Below are positions 35,009-44,160 of a stretch of DNA of 64,000 bases, one piece after another. The first letter of the stretch is position 1; each line of letters opens with the position of its first letter. The DNA lies in assembly GCF_017873435.1 (NCBI RefSeq), contig NZ_JAGGKG010000002.1, forward strand, positions 62,001 through 126,000, given 5' to 3'. The notes under the pieces were generated by a model. It was not told the DNA's origin and did not search any database. It worked only from the letters and a program-made list of their open reading frames with translations. The position numbers were made by a program, and so were the translations under genes. The DNA comes from Paenibacillus turicensis (GTDB lineage Bacteria > Bacillota > Bacilli > Paenibacillales > Paenibacillaceae).

Positions 35009-35653
35009 TTAGAAAAGCGCTTGTATAGCTGAAATAAACTGGTATACAAAATAGAAAGAAAAACTAATTAACAGAACACCAGCAATGATCGAAACTATCT
35101 GAATCGCTTTTCGGCTCATCACTTTACGTGTCACAGAAACGATAGATAACAGTCCTAAATCATGAGCAAGTATACCACTTAACACACCACATGCTGCAAG
35201 TACAAAGCTTCCAACATTAGACGAGATATAAGAGTCTGACAATACCGCTCCAAATACAGAAATCCAAAAAACTAAATTTCCGGGAGAAACCGCAACCAGC
35301 AATCCGTTCCGATATGTATGCCAAAATGACTTTTTAGTTTTTTCATCAGGGAGTGTGATGTCTTTATCAGAATTTTTAATAGAATCATAACCTAAATAGG
35401 CTAGAAATCCTGCACCAACAATCCACAGTGGGATCTGAACAAATGGAATAGAGAGGATGGAGGCAAACCCAAAAATCATCGCTAAAATTAACAAAAGATC
35501 AATCGTCATGCCACCTAAACCAACCGCCCAGCCATGAATAAATCCATTTTTCAAACCTTGCTTTGTCATCTCAACCGTAATTGCACCAACAGGTAATGCT
35601 ATGGTTAAACCAATAAGAAAATATTTTAGATACAGATCCACGCTATAAGTCAT
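35009..35653 (-). CDS. LysE family amino-acid exporter
   Basis: This membrane protein of up to 214 residues has six hydrophobic segments and the LysE/RhtB signature near its N terminus (LIGLTIALPVGAITVEM, then GFIHGWAVGLGG). The segment VAVSPGNLVFWISVFG is also family-typical. It exports amino acids or related compounds. The ATG at 35653 directly abuts GGAAGG, too close for good initiation. A GTG at 35641 (MDLYLKYFLIG) has 12-base spacing and matches the usual family start, so the real protein may be 210 residues. Substrate is unknown. Confidence 0.87.
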   Translation of the reverse strand: MTYSVDLYLKYFLIGLTIALPVGAITVEMTKQGLKNGFIHGWAVGLGGMTIDLLLILAMIFGFASILSIPFVQIPLWIVGAGFLAYLGYDSIKNSDKDITLPDEKTKKSFWHTYRNGLLVAVSPGNLVFWISVFGAVLSDSYISSNVGSFVLAACGVLSGILAHDLGLLSIVSVTRKVMSRKAIQIVSIIAGVLLISFSFYFVYQFISAIQALF

Positions 35654-35806
35654 CCTTCCGTATGATAAATATCACCTAGTTCTAGATACATAGATTTTAG
35701 TGTATTACACTGCTGATGTGAAAGCAATAAAATTGCTATTGTATTAAGTCTATTTTTGCTAAAAATAAAGAGATTATGAAAAATAATAAATTTTTTAAGG
35801 AATACA

Positions 35807-35835
35807 TTTACATAATATATTATAAATGGTATTAT
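35807..35835 (+). promoter_or_regulatory. Promoter of the secreted esterase
   Basis: TTTACA (35807-35812), 17-base spacer, TATTAT (35830-35835). It predicts a leader of about 190 bases. Confidence 0.7.
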
Positions 35836-35865
35836 AAACGTGAATACGCTTCCATTTTTTAACTA

Positions 35866-35985
35866 CTCATACTACTTTTGTTTTGTCATGTTTTGTGCGC
35901 CGTAGTATGAGACTTAAGAGGAGGAGTGATACTAGATTTGAAAGGGTTTACAAATAAGAGATTTGCTTCTGAGAGAATAACTTAA
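35866..35985 (+). promoter_or_regulatory. Esterase leader: inverted repeat and short frame
   Basis: CTCATACTAC (35866-35875) and GTAGTATGAG (35902-35911) form a perfect 10-bp stem with a 26-base loop. They are followed by GAGGAGGAG and a 15-codon frame starting TTG 35938 (MKGFTNKRFASERIT). Together they look like a post-transcriptional control leader; function unknown. The rest of the 380-base gap shows nothing else I can support. Confidence 0.4.
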
Positions 35986-36018
35986 ATATGGATTTATTAG
36001 ATCCAGCAAATTAATTAG

Positions 36019-36930
<912 letters not shown>

Positions 36931-36960
36931 TATTTAAGTAAATAGTTTGAATCGTAATAG

Positions 36961-37001
36961 AAACTGGGCGGAGAATATGTTGTTCTCCGTTCCAGTTTTT
37001 T
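36961..37001 (+). terminator. Terminator of the secreted esterase
   Basis: AAACTGG (36961-36967) pairs with CCAGTTT (36992-36998), with an inner GGAGAA/TTCTCC stem, followed by a T-run. Confidence 0.88.
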
Positions 37002-37044
37002 ATTATACTTTTAGTTATCTTCATATGTATTATAAGTGACTTCG

Positions 37045-37102
37045 TTGACAAAGAATGCTATTTTTATTAAAATTCGATATGGATAATAAGTTTAGATCGA
37101 AT
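37045..37102 (+). promoter_or_regulatory. Purine permease promoter with overlapping dyad
   Basis: TTGACA (37045-37050), 17-base spacer, TAAAAT (37068-37073). ATTCGAT (37072-37078) and ATCGAAT (37096-37102) form a dyad spanning the start site. The CGAA cores recall PurR boxes, but the match is partial. Confidence 0.6.
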
Positions 37103-37103
37103 A

Positions 37104-37165
37104 AATCCTAACGAGAATATAGGAGCGATTATATTACCATCCTATATGTAGATTAGGATTTTTTT
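37104..37165 (+). terminator. Leader terminator (attenuator) of the purine permease gene
   Basis: Outer stem AATCCTAA (37104-37111) with TTAGGATT (37153-37160), inner stem ATATAGGA with TCCTATAT, then a T-run. It lies between promoter and gene, so it should prematurely end transcription unless overridden. There are too few bases before it for a full purine riboswitch. Confidence 0.7.
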
Positions 37166-37238
37166 GTTTTTGCTTTTATCTTTTCTGTTTCACTATGGAG
37201 ATTGGAGAATATTACATAAGTTGGAGGCTAGCTTTATT

Positions 37239-38537
37239 ATGGACAATTGGTTCAAGCTGAAGGAAAGAGGTACAACGGTTTCAACAGAAATTATCGCAGG
37301 AATTACGACCTTTTTCACAATGGTCTATATCGTAATTGTAAATCCGGGAATTCTTAGTAGCACTGGGATGGATTTTAACGGTGTATTTATTGCAACAGTA
37401 TTAGCAAGTATTGTCGGAACGCTTATTATTGGAATTGGGTCTAATTATCCTATCGTGATCGCACCTGGCATGGGACTCAATGCATTTTTTGCTTATAGTG
37501 TTGTAGCTGGGTACGGCGTATCTTGGCAAGTTGCACTTGGTGCAGTATTTATTGCAGGGCTTTTATTTATTGCTCTATCGTTGACATCTTTCCGTTATAT
37601 GCTCCTAGATGCTATTCCTGCAACATTAAAGCATGCGATAACCGCAGGGATTGGATTGTTTATTACAACAGTAGGACTACAAAATGCAAAAATTATTATC
37701 GCTTCAGAATCTAATTTGATTTCTATCGGAAATTTAGCGGAGCCAATGACCTACCTAACGATTATCGGTTTAATTGTGACGGTTGTGCTAATGGCTTACA
37801 ATGTAAAAGGATATTTATTTATAGGCATGGTCATTACAGCGATCTTGTCATGGATTATGGGGCTCTTTCAAATGCCGGCATCCATCCTATCCTTACCAAA
37901 GGGATTGTCATCCACTGCATTCGAGCTCGATATCGCTGGTGTTTTTTCAAGTGGTCTATATACGATCATCTTTACCTTTTTGCTGATCACGTTGTTTGAT
38001 ACAACAGGCACAATGCTTGGGGTAGCAGAACAAGCTGGATTACTTAAAGAAGGTAAATTCCCACGGTCACGTGGTGCTTTATTGGCAGATGCCGTAGGGA
38101 CGACTACCGGTGCTTTGCTCGGAACAAGCCCTACCTCGGCTTATATTGAATCCAGTACAGGTGTTGCGGCAGGAGGAAGAACAGGCTTAACCGCAGTAAC
38201 TGTAAGTGTGCTAATGGCCTTAACTTTATTTTTCACCCCCATTGTCAGCGTGATTTCAGGCATACCTGCAATTACTTCACCTGCATTAATTATTGTCGGA
38301 TTTTTTATGATCAGCACGATAAGTAAAATTGATTGGAAGAACGTTGAAGAAGCTTTTCCTGCTTTTTTGATTATTATACTTACGCCTCTGACACATAGCA
38401 TTGCAACAGGGATTGGTGTAGGGTTTATCTTTTATCCTGTACTTAAACTGCTTCGCGGAAAATATAAAGATGTTCATCCGATTTTTTATATTTTTGCTAT
38501 TTTATTTTTTATTCAGCTCGTATTTCTAGATCACTAA
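37239..38537 (+). CDS. NCS2/AzgA-type purine permease (PbuG/PbuO-like)
   Basis: This 432-residue transporter of the AzgA branch of NCS2 imports adenine, guanine or hypoxanthine. It has about 12 membrane segments. Family motifs include GITTFFTMVYIVIVNPGILS near the N terminus, PIVIAPGMGLNAFFAY, LITLFDTTGTMLGVAEQAGL and GTSPTSAYIESSTGVAAGGR. The start used is ATG 37239 behind GGAGG; the longer reading from 37164 begins within the leader terminator T-run and is rejected. Expression is probably controlled by the dyad at the promoter and by the leader terminator. Confidence 0.92.
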   Translation: MDNWFKLKERGTTVSTEIIAGITTFFTMVYIVIVNPGILSSTGMDFNGVFIATVLASIVGTLIIGIGSNYPIVIAPGMGLNAFFAYSVVAGYGVSWQVALGAVFIAGLLFIALSLTSFRYMLLDAIPATLKHAITAGIGLFITTVGLQNAKIIIASESNLISIGNLAEPMTYLTIIGLIVTVVLMAYNVKGYLFIGMVITAILSWIMGLFQMPASILSLPKGLSSTAFELDIAGVFSSGLYTIIFTFLLITLFDTTGTMLGVAEQAGLLKEGKFPRSRGALLADAVGTTTGALLGTSPTSAYIESSTGVAAGGRTGLTAVTVSVLMALTLFFTPIVSVISGIPAITSPALIIVGFFMISTISKIDWKNVEEAFPAFLIIILTPLTHSIATGIGVGFIFYPVLKLLRGKYKDVHPIFYIFAILFFIQLVFLDH

Positions 38538-38565
38538 AACCAAAACTAAAATAAAATGATGTATA

Positions 38566-38610
38566 AAAGGAGTACTGCTTGTAGAACGGTTACAGGTAGC
38601 GCTCTTTTTC
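38566..38610 (+). terminator. Terminator of the purine permease gene
   Basis: An 18-bp stem with one mismatch and several G-U pairs is formed by AAAGGAGTACTGC and its partner GTAGCGCTCTTTT around a 7-base loop, followed by T. Confidence 0.65.
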
Positions 38611-38735
38611 GTGCTTGTTCATATTCAGTTCATATTGTCATCATGATGAGGACACAATGCTTAAGTATACTTTCACTATATTACAAGGCTTATATTACAA
38701 GCTAAGCTGGATATACAGATACTATAGCTATAGGA

Positions 38736-39734
38736 ATGGAGAAGATGGATATGGAACAAGTGGAACAATTTAAAGGGAATCCAGAGAAGAAAAGCCGTAA
38801 GAAGTGGAGCTTATGGTTAAAAATAGTTGTAGGACTAGTGGGCACGATTGTCCTGTTTATGGTGACTTTATTTGTGGTTAATGCAATCAGTACAAGTGTT
38901 GAGAAAAAAAATATCGAGCAATATGGTCAATATGTCGATGTGGATGGCAAAAAAATGAATGTATCGATTCAAGGCAGCGGTGAGCAAACGATTGTTCTTC
39001 TACCAGGGCAAGGAACACCATCGCCAGTGCTTGACTTTAAATTGTTAATTGATGAATTGACCCCAGAATACAAAGTCGTGGCAATTGAGCCTTTTGGTTA
39101 CGGTTTAAGTGATAAGACGGATAAGGAAAGAACAACCGAAAATATTGTCAGTGAAATCCACGAGGCTGTGCAGCAGTTAGGGATCAAACGTTATATTTTG
39201 ATGGGGCATTCCATCACAGGCTTATACGGAGTACCCTATGTCAACAATTATCGTGATGAAGTTATTGCTTTTGTTGGTATCGATAGCAGTGTGCCAAACC
39301 AACCTGGTATGGATGTCAAATTACCACTGACTACAATGCAATTTATGCAAAAATCAGGTTTAATGAGATTAATCAAAAAAGTGAGTGACGATCCCTATAA
39401 ATCAATGGCATTTGATGAACATACAAAAGAACAAATGAATTTGATTTCCAATCAAGTATCCAGCAATTCAACGTTGATTAATGAGCTAGAGCACCTTGGC
39501 TCCAACTTTAAAAATGGAGAAAAGGGAGTTTACCCACATGATTTGCCAGTGCTGCTTTTTGTTCAATCCAACAACGAACACAATCCGCAATGGGTTCCAT
39601 TACATGAAGCACAGGCTAAGCAATCAGCACAGGGAAAAATGATCCCAATGGAAGGGTCACATTATCTGCACCATACAAAGTTCAAAGAAATTGCCCAAGA
39701 GTTTAAAGCTTATATGAAGGAAATTCAGAAATAA
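38736..39734 (+). CDS. Membrane-anchored alpha/beta hydrolase
   Basis: This protein of up to 332 residues has a basic N terminus, one membrane anchor (about residues 28-50) and an extracytoplasmic alpha/beta hydrolase domain. The nucleophile elbow is MGHSITG, the oxyanion region VLLPGQGTPSPV, and the catalytic His lies in EGSHYLHHTKF. Three in-frame ATGs occur at 38736, 38745 and 38751; the last has the best ribosome binding site (TGGAGAAG). Substrate unknown. It is a single-gene unit ending in a strong terminator. Confidence 0.83.
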   Translation: MEKMDMEQVEQFKGNPEKKSRKKWSLWLKIVVGLVGTIVLFMVTLFVVNAISTSVEKKNIEQYGQYVDVDGKKMNVSIQGSGEQTIVLLPGQGTPSPVLDFKLLIDELTPEYKVVAIEPFGYGLSDKTDKERTTENIVSEIHEAVQQLGIKRYILMGHSITGLYGVPYVNNYRDEVIAFVGIDSSVPNQPGMDVKLPLTTMQFMQKSGLMRLIKKVSDDPYKSMAFDEHTKEQMNLISNQVSSNSTLINELEHLGSNFKNGEKGVYPHDLPVLLFVQSNNEHNPQWVPLHEAQAKQSAQGKMIPMEGSHYLHHTKFKEIAQEFKAYMKEIQK

Positions 39735-39740
39735 TGCCAG

Positions 39741-39780
39741 GCTACAGTACACACTTCATAGTGGTGCTGTAGCTTTTTTT
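39741..39780 (+). terminator. Terminator of the anchored hydrolase
   Basis: GCTACAGTAC (39741-39750) pairs with GTGCTGTAGC (39764-39773), with T7 following. Confidence 0.92.
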
Positions 39781-39925
39781 ATCTAAAATTGAAACGTGAA
39801 ACTGTAAAAGTGAGTCTACTCCGTTGATTCTAGTTATCAATTTGAATAAACGCCTTGAATAAACGAATGACTTAAGGGAGATAATTTACACAATAGTGTA
39901 CCCTGAAAAATGTACGTTCTAACTC

Positions 39926-39988
39926 TTGACGAAACTAAATTAAGCAGGATATAATTAACATATGAATATTTGATCATATGTTAATTAT
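39926..39988 (+). promoter_or_regulatory. P-type ATPase promoter with long SmtB/CadC-type operator
   Basis: TTGACG (39926-39931), 18-base spacer, TATAAT (39950-39955). A 38-bp palindrome spans 39951-39988, with perfect 15-bp arms ATAATTAACATATGA and TCATATGTTAATTAT around an 8-base centre. Its core TGAATATTTGATCA (39963-39976) differs by one base from the SmtB/CzrA consensus TGAATANNTGTTCA. Confidence 0.85.
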
Positions 39989-40005
39989 CAGGGAGCTGAA
40001 CGATT

Positions 40006-42297
40006 ATGCAAGGTAATATAGCTACTGTAAAACGAAAAGTTATGTTAAAGGGTCTAGATTGTGCCAATTGCGCGATGAAGATTGAAAATGGAATCGAAAA
40101 AATTGAGGGTATTTCCTCATGTTCAGTGAATTATGCTAATGAAACATTGATGATGGAATTCGATGCATCAAAGGAAGTCGAAATTATGGATGCGGCTAAA
40201 AAGAAAGTTAAGCAGCTAGAGCCACATATCAAATTTATCGAACAGGGGAAGGGTAACTCTAGTTCTAGGAATGGAGGAGCTTTAACTCATAATAAGCCTC
40301 ATACCCATGATCACTCAGACGCTAACCATCAGCATAGTCACGAACATAATCATAAGCATCACGATCATGGTGAAAGCAAGTCACATAATCATGACCATGC
40401 TGAAGATGACGGACATGGACATAGCCATGATCACGGTGACAGTAGCGTTCGAACAATGATGATACGGTTAATAGCTAGTGCTGCAATAGGTGCTGCAGCA
40501 ATTCTTCTTTCCTTAAATAGTACAGTTGAACTTATGCTCTTTATCGTTGCTTATCTTATTATAGGTGGAGACATTGTTTTAAGAGCAGTTAAAAATATTA
40601 TAAGAGGACAGGTTTTTGATGAATACTTCCTAATGTCAATCGCTACGATTGGTGCATTTGCAATAGGTGAGTATCCAGAAGGCGTTGCTGTAATGTTGTT
40701 CTATCAGGTTGGAGAACTATTCCAAAGCATTGCGGTTAATCGTTCACGTAAATCAATTAGCTCATTGTTAGATTTACGCCCAGACTTTGCCAATTTAAAA
40801 ATTAACAATGAAAGTAAGCGTGTTAGCCCTGAAGTGGTTAAGGTTGGCGATATGATTATTGTTCGGCCAGGGGAACGGGTACCTCTTGATGGTAAAGTTG
40901 TAGATGGTAACTCGTCTATGGATACCTCAGCATTAACTGGAGAATCCGTGCCACGTGAAGTAGCTATTGGCGATGACATTTTAAGTGGATTTATTAATAA
41001 AAATGGGGTTCTAACTGTAGAGGTTACTAAGGAATTTGGTGATTCTACCGTTGCTAAAATTTTAGATCTTGTAGAAAATGCAAGTAGTAAAAAAGCAGAA
41101 ACAGAAAAGTTCATCACAAAGTTTGCTCGTTATTATACACCAGTTGTAGTCATTGTTGCGTTATTGCTTGCAACGATTCCACCCCTATTAATTAGTGGCG
41201 CAACGTTCTCAGATTGGTTATACCGTGCATTAGTTTTCCTAGTTATTTCATGTCCGTGTGCACTCGTTATTTCGATACCACTTGGCTTCTTTGGTGGGAT
41301 AGGAGCTTCCTCTAAAAATGGTGTGCTTATAAAAGGAAGTAATTACTTGGAAGGTCTTAATGACGTGAAGTATGTTGTGTTTGATAAAACAGGCACACTT
41401 ACGAAAGGATCGTTTAAAGTAAATAATATTATTGCCACAGCACAATGGGCACAAGAGGACATTTTGAAATACGCTGCTTATGCAGAGATGCATTCTACTC
41501 ACCCGATTGCTCAATCTATCCGAGAGGCTTATGGGCAACAATTAGATGAGCAGCTGATTTCGAATTATGATGAAATTTCGGGTCATGGTATTTCAGTTCA
41601 CTTTGATAATAATGAAGTACTAGTAGGGAATAGTAAGCTAATGAAGTTAAAACAGATTCCTTTTTCTGAGCCTAAAGAGGTAGGAACGATCGTTCATGTC
41701 GCGATTAATACACAATATGCTGGTTATATCGTCATTGCAGATGAGGTTAAGGAAGACGCATCAAAAGCGATTCGGTTACTTAAACAGCTTGGTGTAAATA
41801 AAATTGTGATGCTAACTGGGGATAATAAAGCTGTAGGGGAAGATGTTGGCCGTAAATTAGGTGTTGACGAAGTCCATGCTGAACTGTTACCTCAGCATAA
41901 AGTAGAAGAGCTAGAGAAACTGGATGCTGCCAAGGGTCCTAAAGAAAAAATTATTTTTGTAGGTGATGGTATTAATGATACACCAGTATTAGCTCAAGCA
42001 GATATTGGTGTTGCAATGGGTGGCCTGGGATCTGATGCAGCGATTGAAGCTGCTGATGTCGTTATCATGACAGATGAACCCTCCAAGTTGGCTTCAGCAA
42101 TGCAAATTGCTAAGAGCACCCGCCAGATTGTGTGGCAAAACATTATTTTTGCTTTGGGTGTAAAAGCTGTGTTCCTTATCTTTGGGGCATTTGGTATCGC
42201 AACGATGTGGGAAGCGGTAATTGGGGACGTTGGAGTCAGCTTAGTTGCCGTTCTTAACGCAATGCGTGTATTAAAAGTTAAACCAAATTTAGATTAA
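40006..42297 (+). CDS. cadA: Zn/Cd/Pb-exporting P1B-type ATPase
   Basis: This 763-residue heavy-metal efflux ATPase has an N-terminal HMA domain with GLDCANCAMKI. A His/Asp-rich spacer follows (about residues 95-145, many HxH pairs). The ATPase core carries the TM metal site SCPCALVIS, phosphorylation motif FDKTGTLT, STHPIAQ (the P1B HP motif), MLTGDNK and VGDGINDTPVLAQADIGVAMG. A C-terminal IGDVGVSLVAVLNAMR holds the Asp that marks the zinc/cadmium/lead subgroup. It pumps these ions out of the cytoplasm. Control is by the 38-bp operator and the SmtB/CadC-type repressor encoded just downstream on the other strand. The His-rich spacer suggests zinc preference. Confidence 0.93.
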   Translation: MQGNIATVKRKVMLKGLDCANCAMKIENGIEKIEGISSCSVNYANETLMMEFDASKEVEIMDAAKKKVKQLEPHIKFIEQGKGNSSSRNGGALTHNKPHTHDHSDANHQHSHEHNHKHHDHGESKSHNHDHAEDDGHGHSHDHGDSSVRTMMIRLIASAAIGAAAILLSLNSTVELMLFIVAYLIIGGDIVLRAVKNIIRGQVFDEYFLMSIATIGAFAIGEYPEGVAVMLFYQVGELFQSIAVNRSRKSISSLLDLRPDFANLKINNESKRVSPEVVKVGDMIIVRPGERVPLDGKVVDGNSSMDTSALTGESVPREVAIGDDILSGFINKNGVLTVEVTKEFGDSTVAKILDLVENASSKKAETEKFITKFARYYTPVVVIVALLLATIPPLLISGATFSDWLYRALVFLVISCPCALVISIPLGFFGGIGASSKNGVLIKGSNYLEGLNDVKYVVFDKTGTLTKGSFKVNNIIATAQWAQEDILKYAAYAEMHSTHPIAQSIREAYGQQLDEQLISNYDEISGHGISVHFDNNEVLVGNSKLMKLKQIPFSEPKEVGTIVHVAINTQYAGYIVIADEVKEDASKAIRLLKQLGVNKIVMLTGDNKAVGEDVGRKLGVDEVHAELLPQHKVEELEKLDAAKGPKEKIIFVGDGINDTPVLAQADIGVAMGGLGSDAAIEAADVVIMTDEPSKLASAMQIAKSTRQIVWQNIIFALGVKAVFLIFGAFGIATMWEAVIGDVGVSLVAVLNAMRVLKVKPNLD

Positions 42298-42334
42298 TTG
42301 AACTTAGGTAATCTGTAGTATAAGGTAAACAAGT

Positions 42335-42381
42335 AGGACTGTTCCTAAGCCATGAGGGCTGGTAGGGACAGTCCTTTTTTT
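42335..42381 (+). terminator. Terminator of the P-type ATPase gene
   Basis: AGGACTGTTCCTA (42335-42347) pairs with TAGGGACAGTCCT (42363-42375), with T7 following. Confidence 0.93.
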
Positions 42382-42432
42382 GTTAGTTGCTTATTCGTTG
42401 TTAAATTACTACTGTCGTACGCTTCAACAGCA

Positions 42433-42798
42433 TTATGCGTGCTTCGTGTGCTGAAGTGTTTGCAAAAATATTTGTTCGATATGACTATCATCAAGTGAAT
42501 AATACACTGTTTTTCCATCCTTGCGTCTTTTCACAATTCTAAGGTTCCGCAAATAGCGTAGCTGGTGAGAAACAGCAGATTGTCCCATTTCGAGCAGCAC
42601 TGTTAAATCATGTACGCAAAGCTCTCTTTTTAGTAAGGCACTAATGATTTTGACGCGCGTTGGGTCACTAAAAGCCTTAAACCAATCCGCAAATTTCACC
42701 GCTTCTTGCTCATCAATAAGCTCCGCCTTGATCGCATCTAGGTCCACAGCTGCACCAGAGCAATTGACATCACATTCTTCGACTGTCTTTTGTATCAT
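42433..42798 (-). CDS. cadC: SmtB/CadC-type metal-sensing repressor
   Basis: This 121-residue ArsR/SmtB repressor has the winged helix CVHDLTVLLEMGQSAVSHQL. Both known metal sites of the family appear. The alpha5 site is complete: Asp104, His106, His117 and His120 (SmtB has D104, H106, H117, E120). An alpha3N-like site is suggested by Cys9 and Cys13 at the N terminus and Cys61, with His63 where CadC has Cys60. It should release the ATPase operator when zinc or cadmium binds. It is convergent with the ATPase gene. The start is ATG 42798. Confidence 0.9.
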   Translation of the reverse strand: MIQKTVEECDVNCSGAAVDLDAIKAELIDEQEAVKFADWFKAFSDPTRVKIISALLKRELCVHDLTVLLEMGQSAVSHQLRYLRNLRIVKRRKDGKTVYYSLDDSHIEQIFLQTLQHTKHA

Positions 42799-42969
42799 AA
42801 ATGATCACCTTTCTGTTAGGCGTTGTCATAATTATATCAAAAACAAAAGCTAAACGGAAATATTACAATTAAGCGATTTCTATTGTCATCACAATAACAT
42901 ATAAGATCTCTATGGGCAAGACGCGGGGGATAATATCTTTTAAAAAAATATTCGTCTAAATGGTAACTA

Positions 42970-43017
42970 TTTACATGGTGTCGATATTTCGATAAAATAA
43001 ATACGTAATTACGTATT
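42970..43017 (+). promoter_or_regulatory. Promoter with 18-bp palindrome at the start site
   Basis: TTTACA (42970-42975), 17-base spacer, TAAAAT (42993-42998). The perfect palindrome AATACGTAATTACGTATT (43000-43017) covers the predicted start near 43005. The half-site AATTACGTATT recurs inside the gene at 43048-43058, 41 bp downstream. Confidence 0.8.
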
Positions 43018-43018
43018 A

Positions 43019-44143
43019 TTGGAGGTGCTAGTTATCAATAACGAAGAATTACGTATTGAAATTAACGAATTAAAAACACAAATGGCAGAATTAGAACGAC
43101 TTGTTCGAAATTTTACGGCCAGTCGCCCTTATGTTGAGTCTCCGAAAGAAATTAATGAAAATAATAACAGGAATGAGGGGGATGACGAGAATTCTGTAGG
43201 TTACGTTTATTATGCTGGTCATTATCAATCCAATGGGCAATCATTGCGTTGGGAACCAAAACAAAGACAGTTAAAGCAGCTACTTAGTATAGGCAATGAC
43301 AAAATTTCTAAAATACTCTCAGCTTTAGGCAGTAAACCACGTCTCGATATAATAACATCCATTCTTATAGAGTCACTTACAGGCGCAGAAATTGTAGAAA
43401 AATTAGGGTTGGGAACCACTGGGCAGCTATATCATCATTTAAAGGCATTACAAGGTGCTGACTTGTTAACACAGGACAAAAGCGGACGTTATACCTTGCC
43501 TGATCACCGTAAATTATCTCTACTTTTATTGCTATCAGCTGTAGTGGATATGTTAGATACGAGCGATTATTTAGATATGCTCGAAGTAAAAAATTCAGCA
43601 GGTTCATATCTTGGAGAAATAAGTAAGGATGGTTTTGATGCTAACTTACTTTTATGCGCAGTATTGGAGAATTCAGTACTCGAACACGTTGCTGGTTATG
43701 TAAATGAAGTTCATATTTTCTTACATCAACACGGTGCTGTAACCATTAGTGATAACGGGAGAGGGATACCCGTAAAAGCATTTCAAGACAACGATAAATC
43801 AACTGTTCAAACTATACTAACTGACATCGAAAGATTTAGCAGTGAGGCGCCATATCAGGTGCCTGGTGCGGAAAAAGGAATTAACATCGCAATCGTCAAT
43901 GCTCTTGCATACAGTCTTACGGTTGAAGTCAAAAGGGAAGGTTATATCTATCGTCAAGATTATAAGCATGGTATTCCACAATCCGATTTTATGACGGTAG
44001 GTGTTACGAAATCTAATGGTACTAGTATAACCTTTAGACCTGATCCTGAAATATTTGTCAAAGGATTCGATAGGGATACACTTCATCAACAATTAGAAAA
44101 ATTAGCTTTGTCGTATCCGAACTTGACTATTTATTTACATTGA
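43019..44143 (+). CDS. ArsR-type winged helix fused to a GyrB-like ATPase domain
   Basis: This 374-residue fusion has a coiled N terminus (about 8-35), an acidic linker and an ArsR-like winged helix (about 94-165, SALGSKPRLDIITSIL and GTTGQLYHHLKALQGADLL). A gyrase-B-like GHKL domain fills residues 200 to the end: DNGRGIPV (245-252), KGINIAIVNALAYS, then GYIYRQDYKHGIPQSDF and GTSITFRPDPEIF, all matching GyrB. Relative to GyrB the N-box Asn is kept (Asn218), but the position of catalytic Glu42 appears to be Ala214. It may thus bind ATP without hydrolysing it. The start is uncertain: GGAGGTG (43021-43027) lies inside the TTG reading and is ideally placed for an ATC at 43034. A methyltransferase gene follows. 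Confidence 0.85.
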   Translation: MEVLVINNEELRIEINELKTQMAELERLVRNFTASRPYVESPKEINENNNRNEGDDENSVGYVYYAGHYQSNGQSLRWEPKQRQLKQLLSIGNDKISKILSALGSKPRLDIITSILIESLTGAEIVEKLGLGTTGQLYHHLKALQGADLLTQDKSGRYTLPDHRKLSLLLLLSAVVDMLDTSDYLDMLEVKNSAGSYLGEISKDGFDANLLLCAVLENSVLEHVAGYVNEVHIFLHQHGAVTISDNGRGIPVKAFQDNDKSTVQTILTDIERFSSEAPYQVPGAEKGINIAIVNALAYSLTVEVKREGYIYRQDYKHGIPQSDFMTVGVTKSNGTSITFRPDPEIFVKGFDRDTLHQQLEKLALSYPNLTIYLH

Positions 44144-44160
44144 TAAGGGGGAGGTACGTT

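Noticed and set aside
37074..37130. Purine riboswitch before the NCS2 permease
   Set aside because: The ATATGG...AGTTT string looks similar at first, but the CTACC, CCGTAAA and final pairing elements are missing, and the promoter leaves under 30 bases before the terminator.
40288..40440. His-rich part of the ATPase as a repeat array
   Set aside because: Unequal units and ordinary codons: a metal-binding protein spacer, not a DNA repeat or CRISPR.
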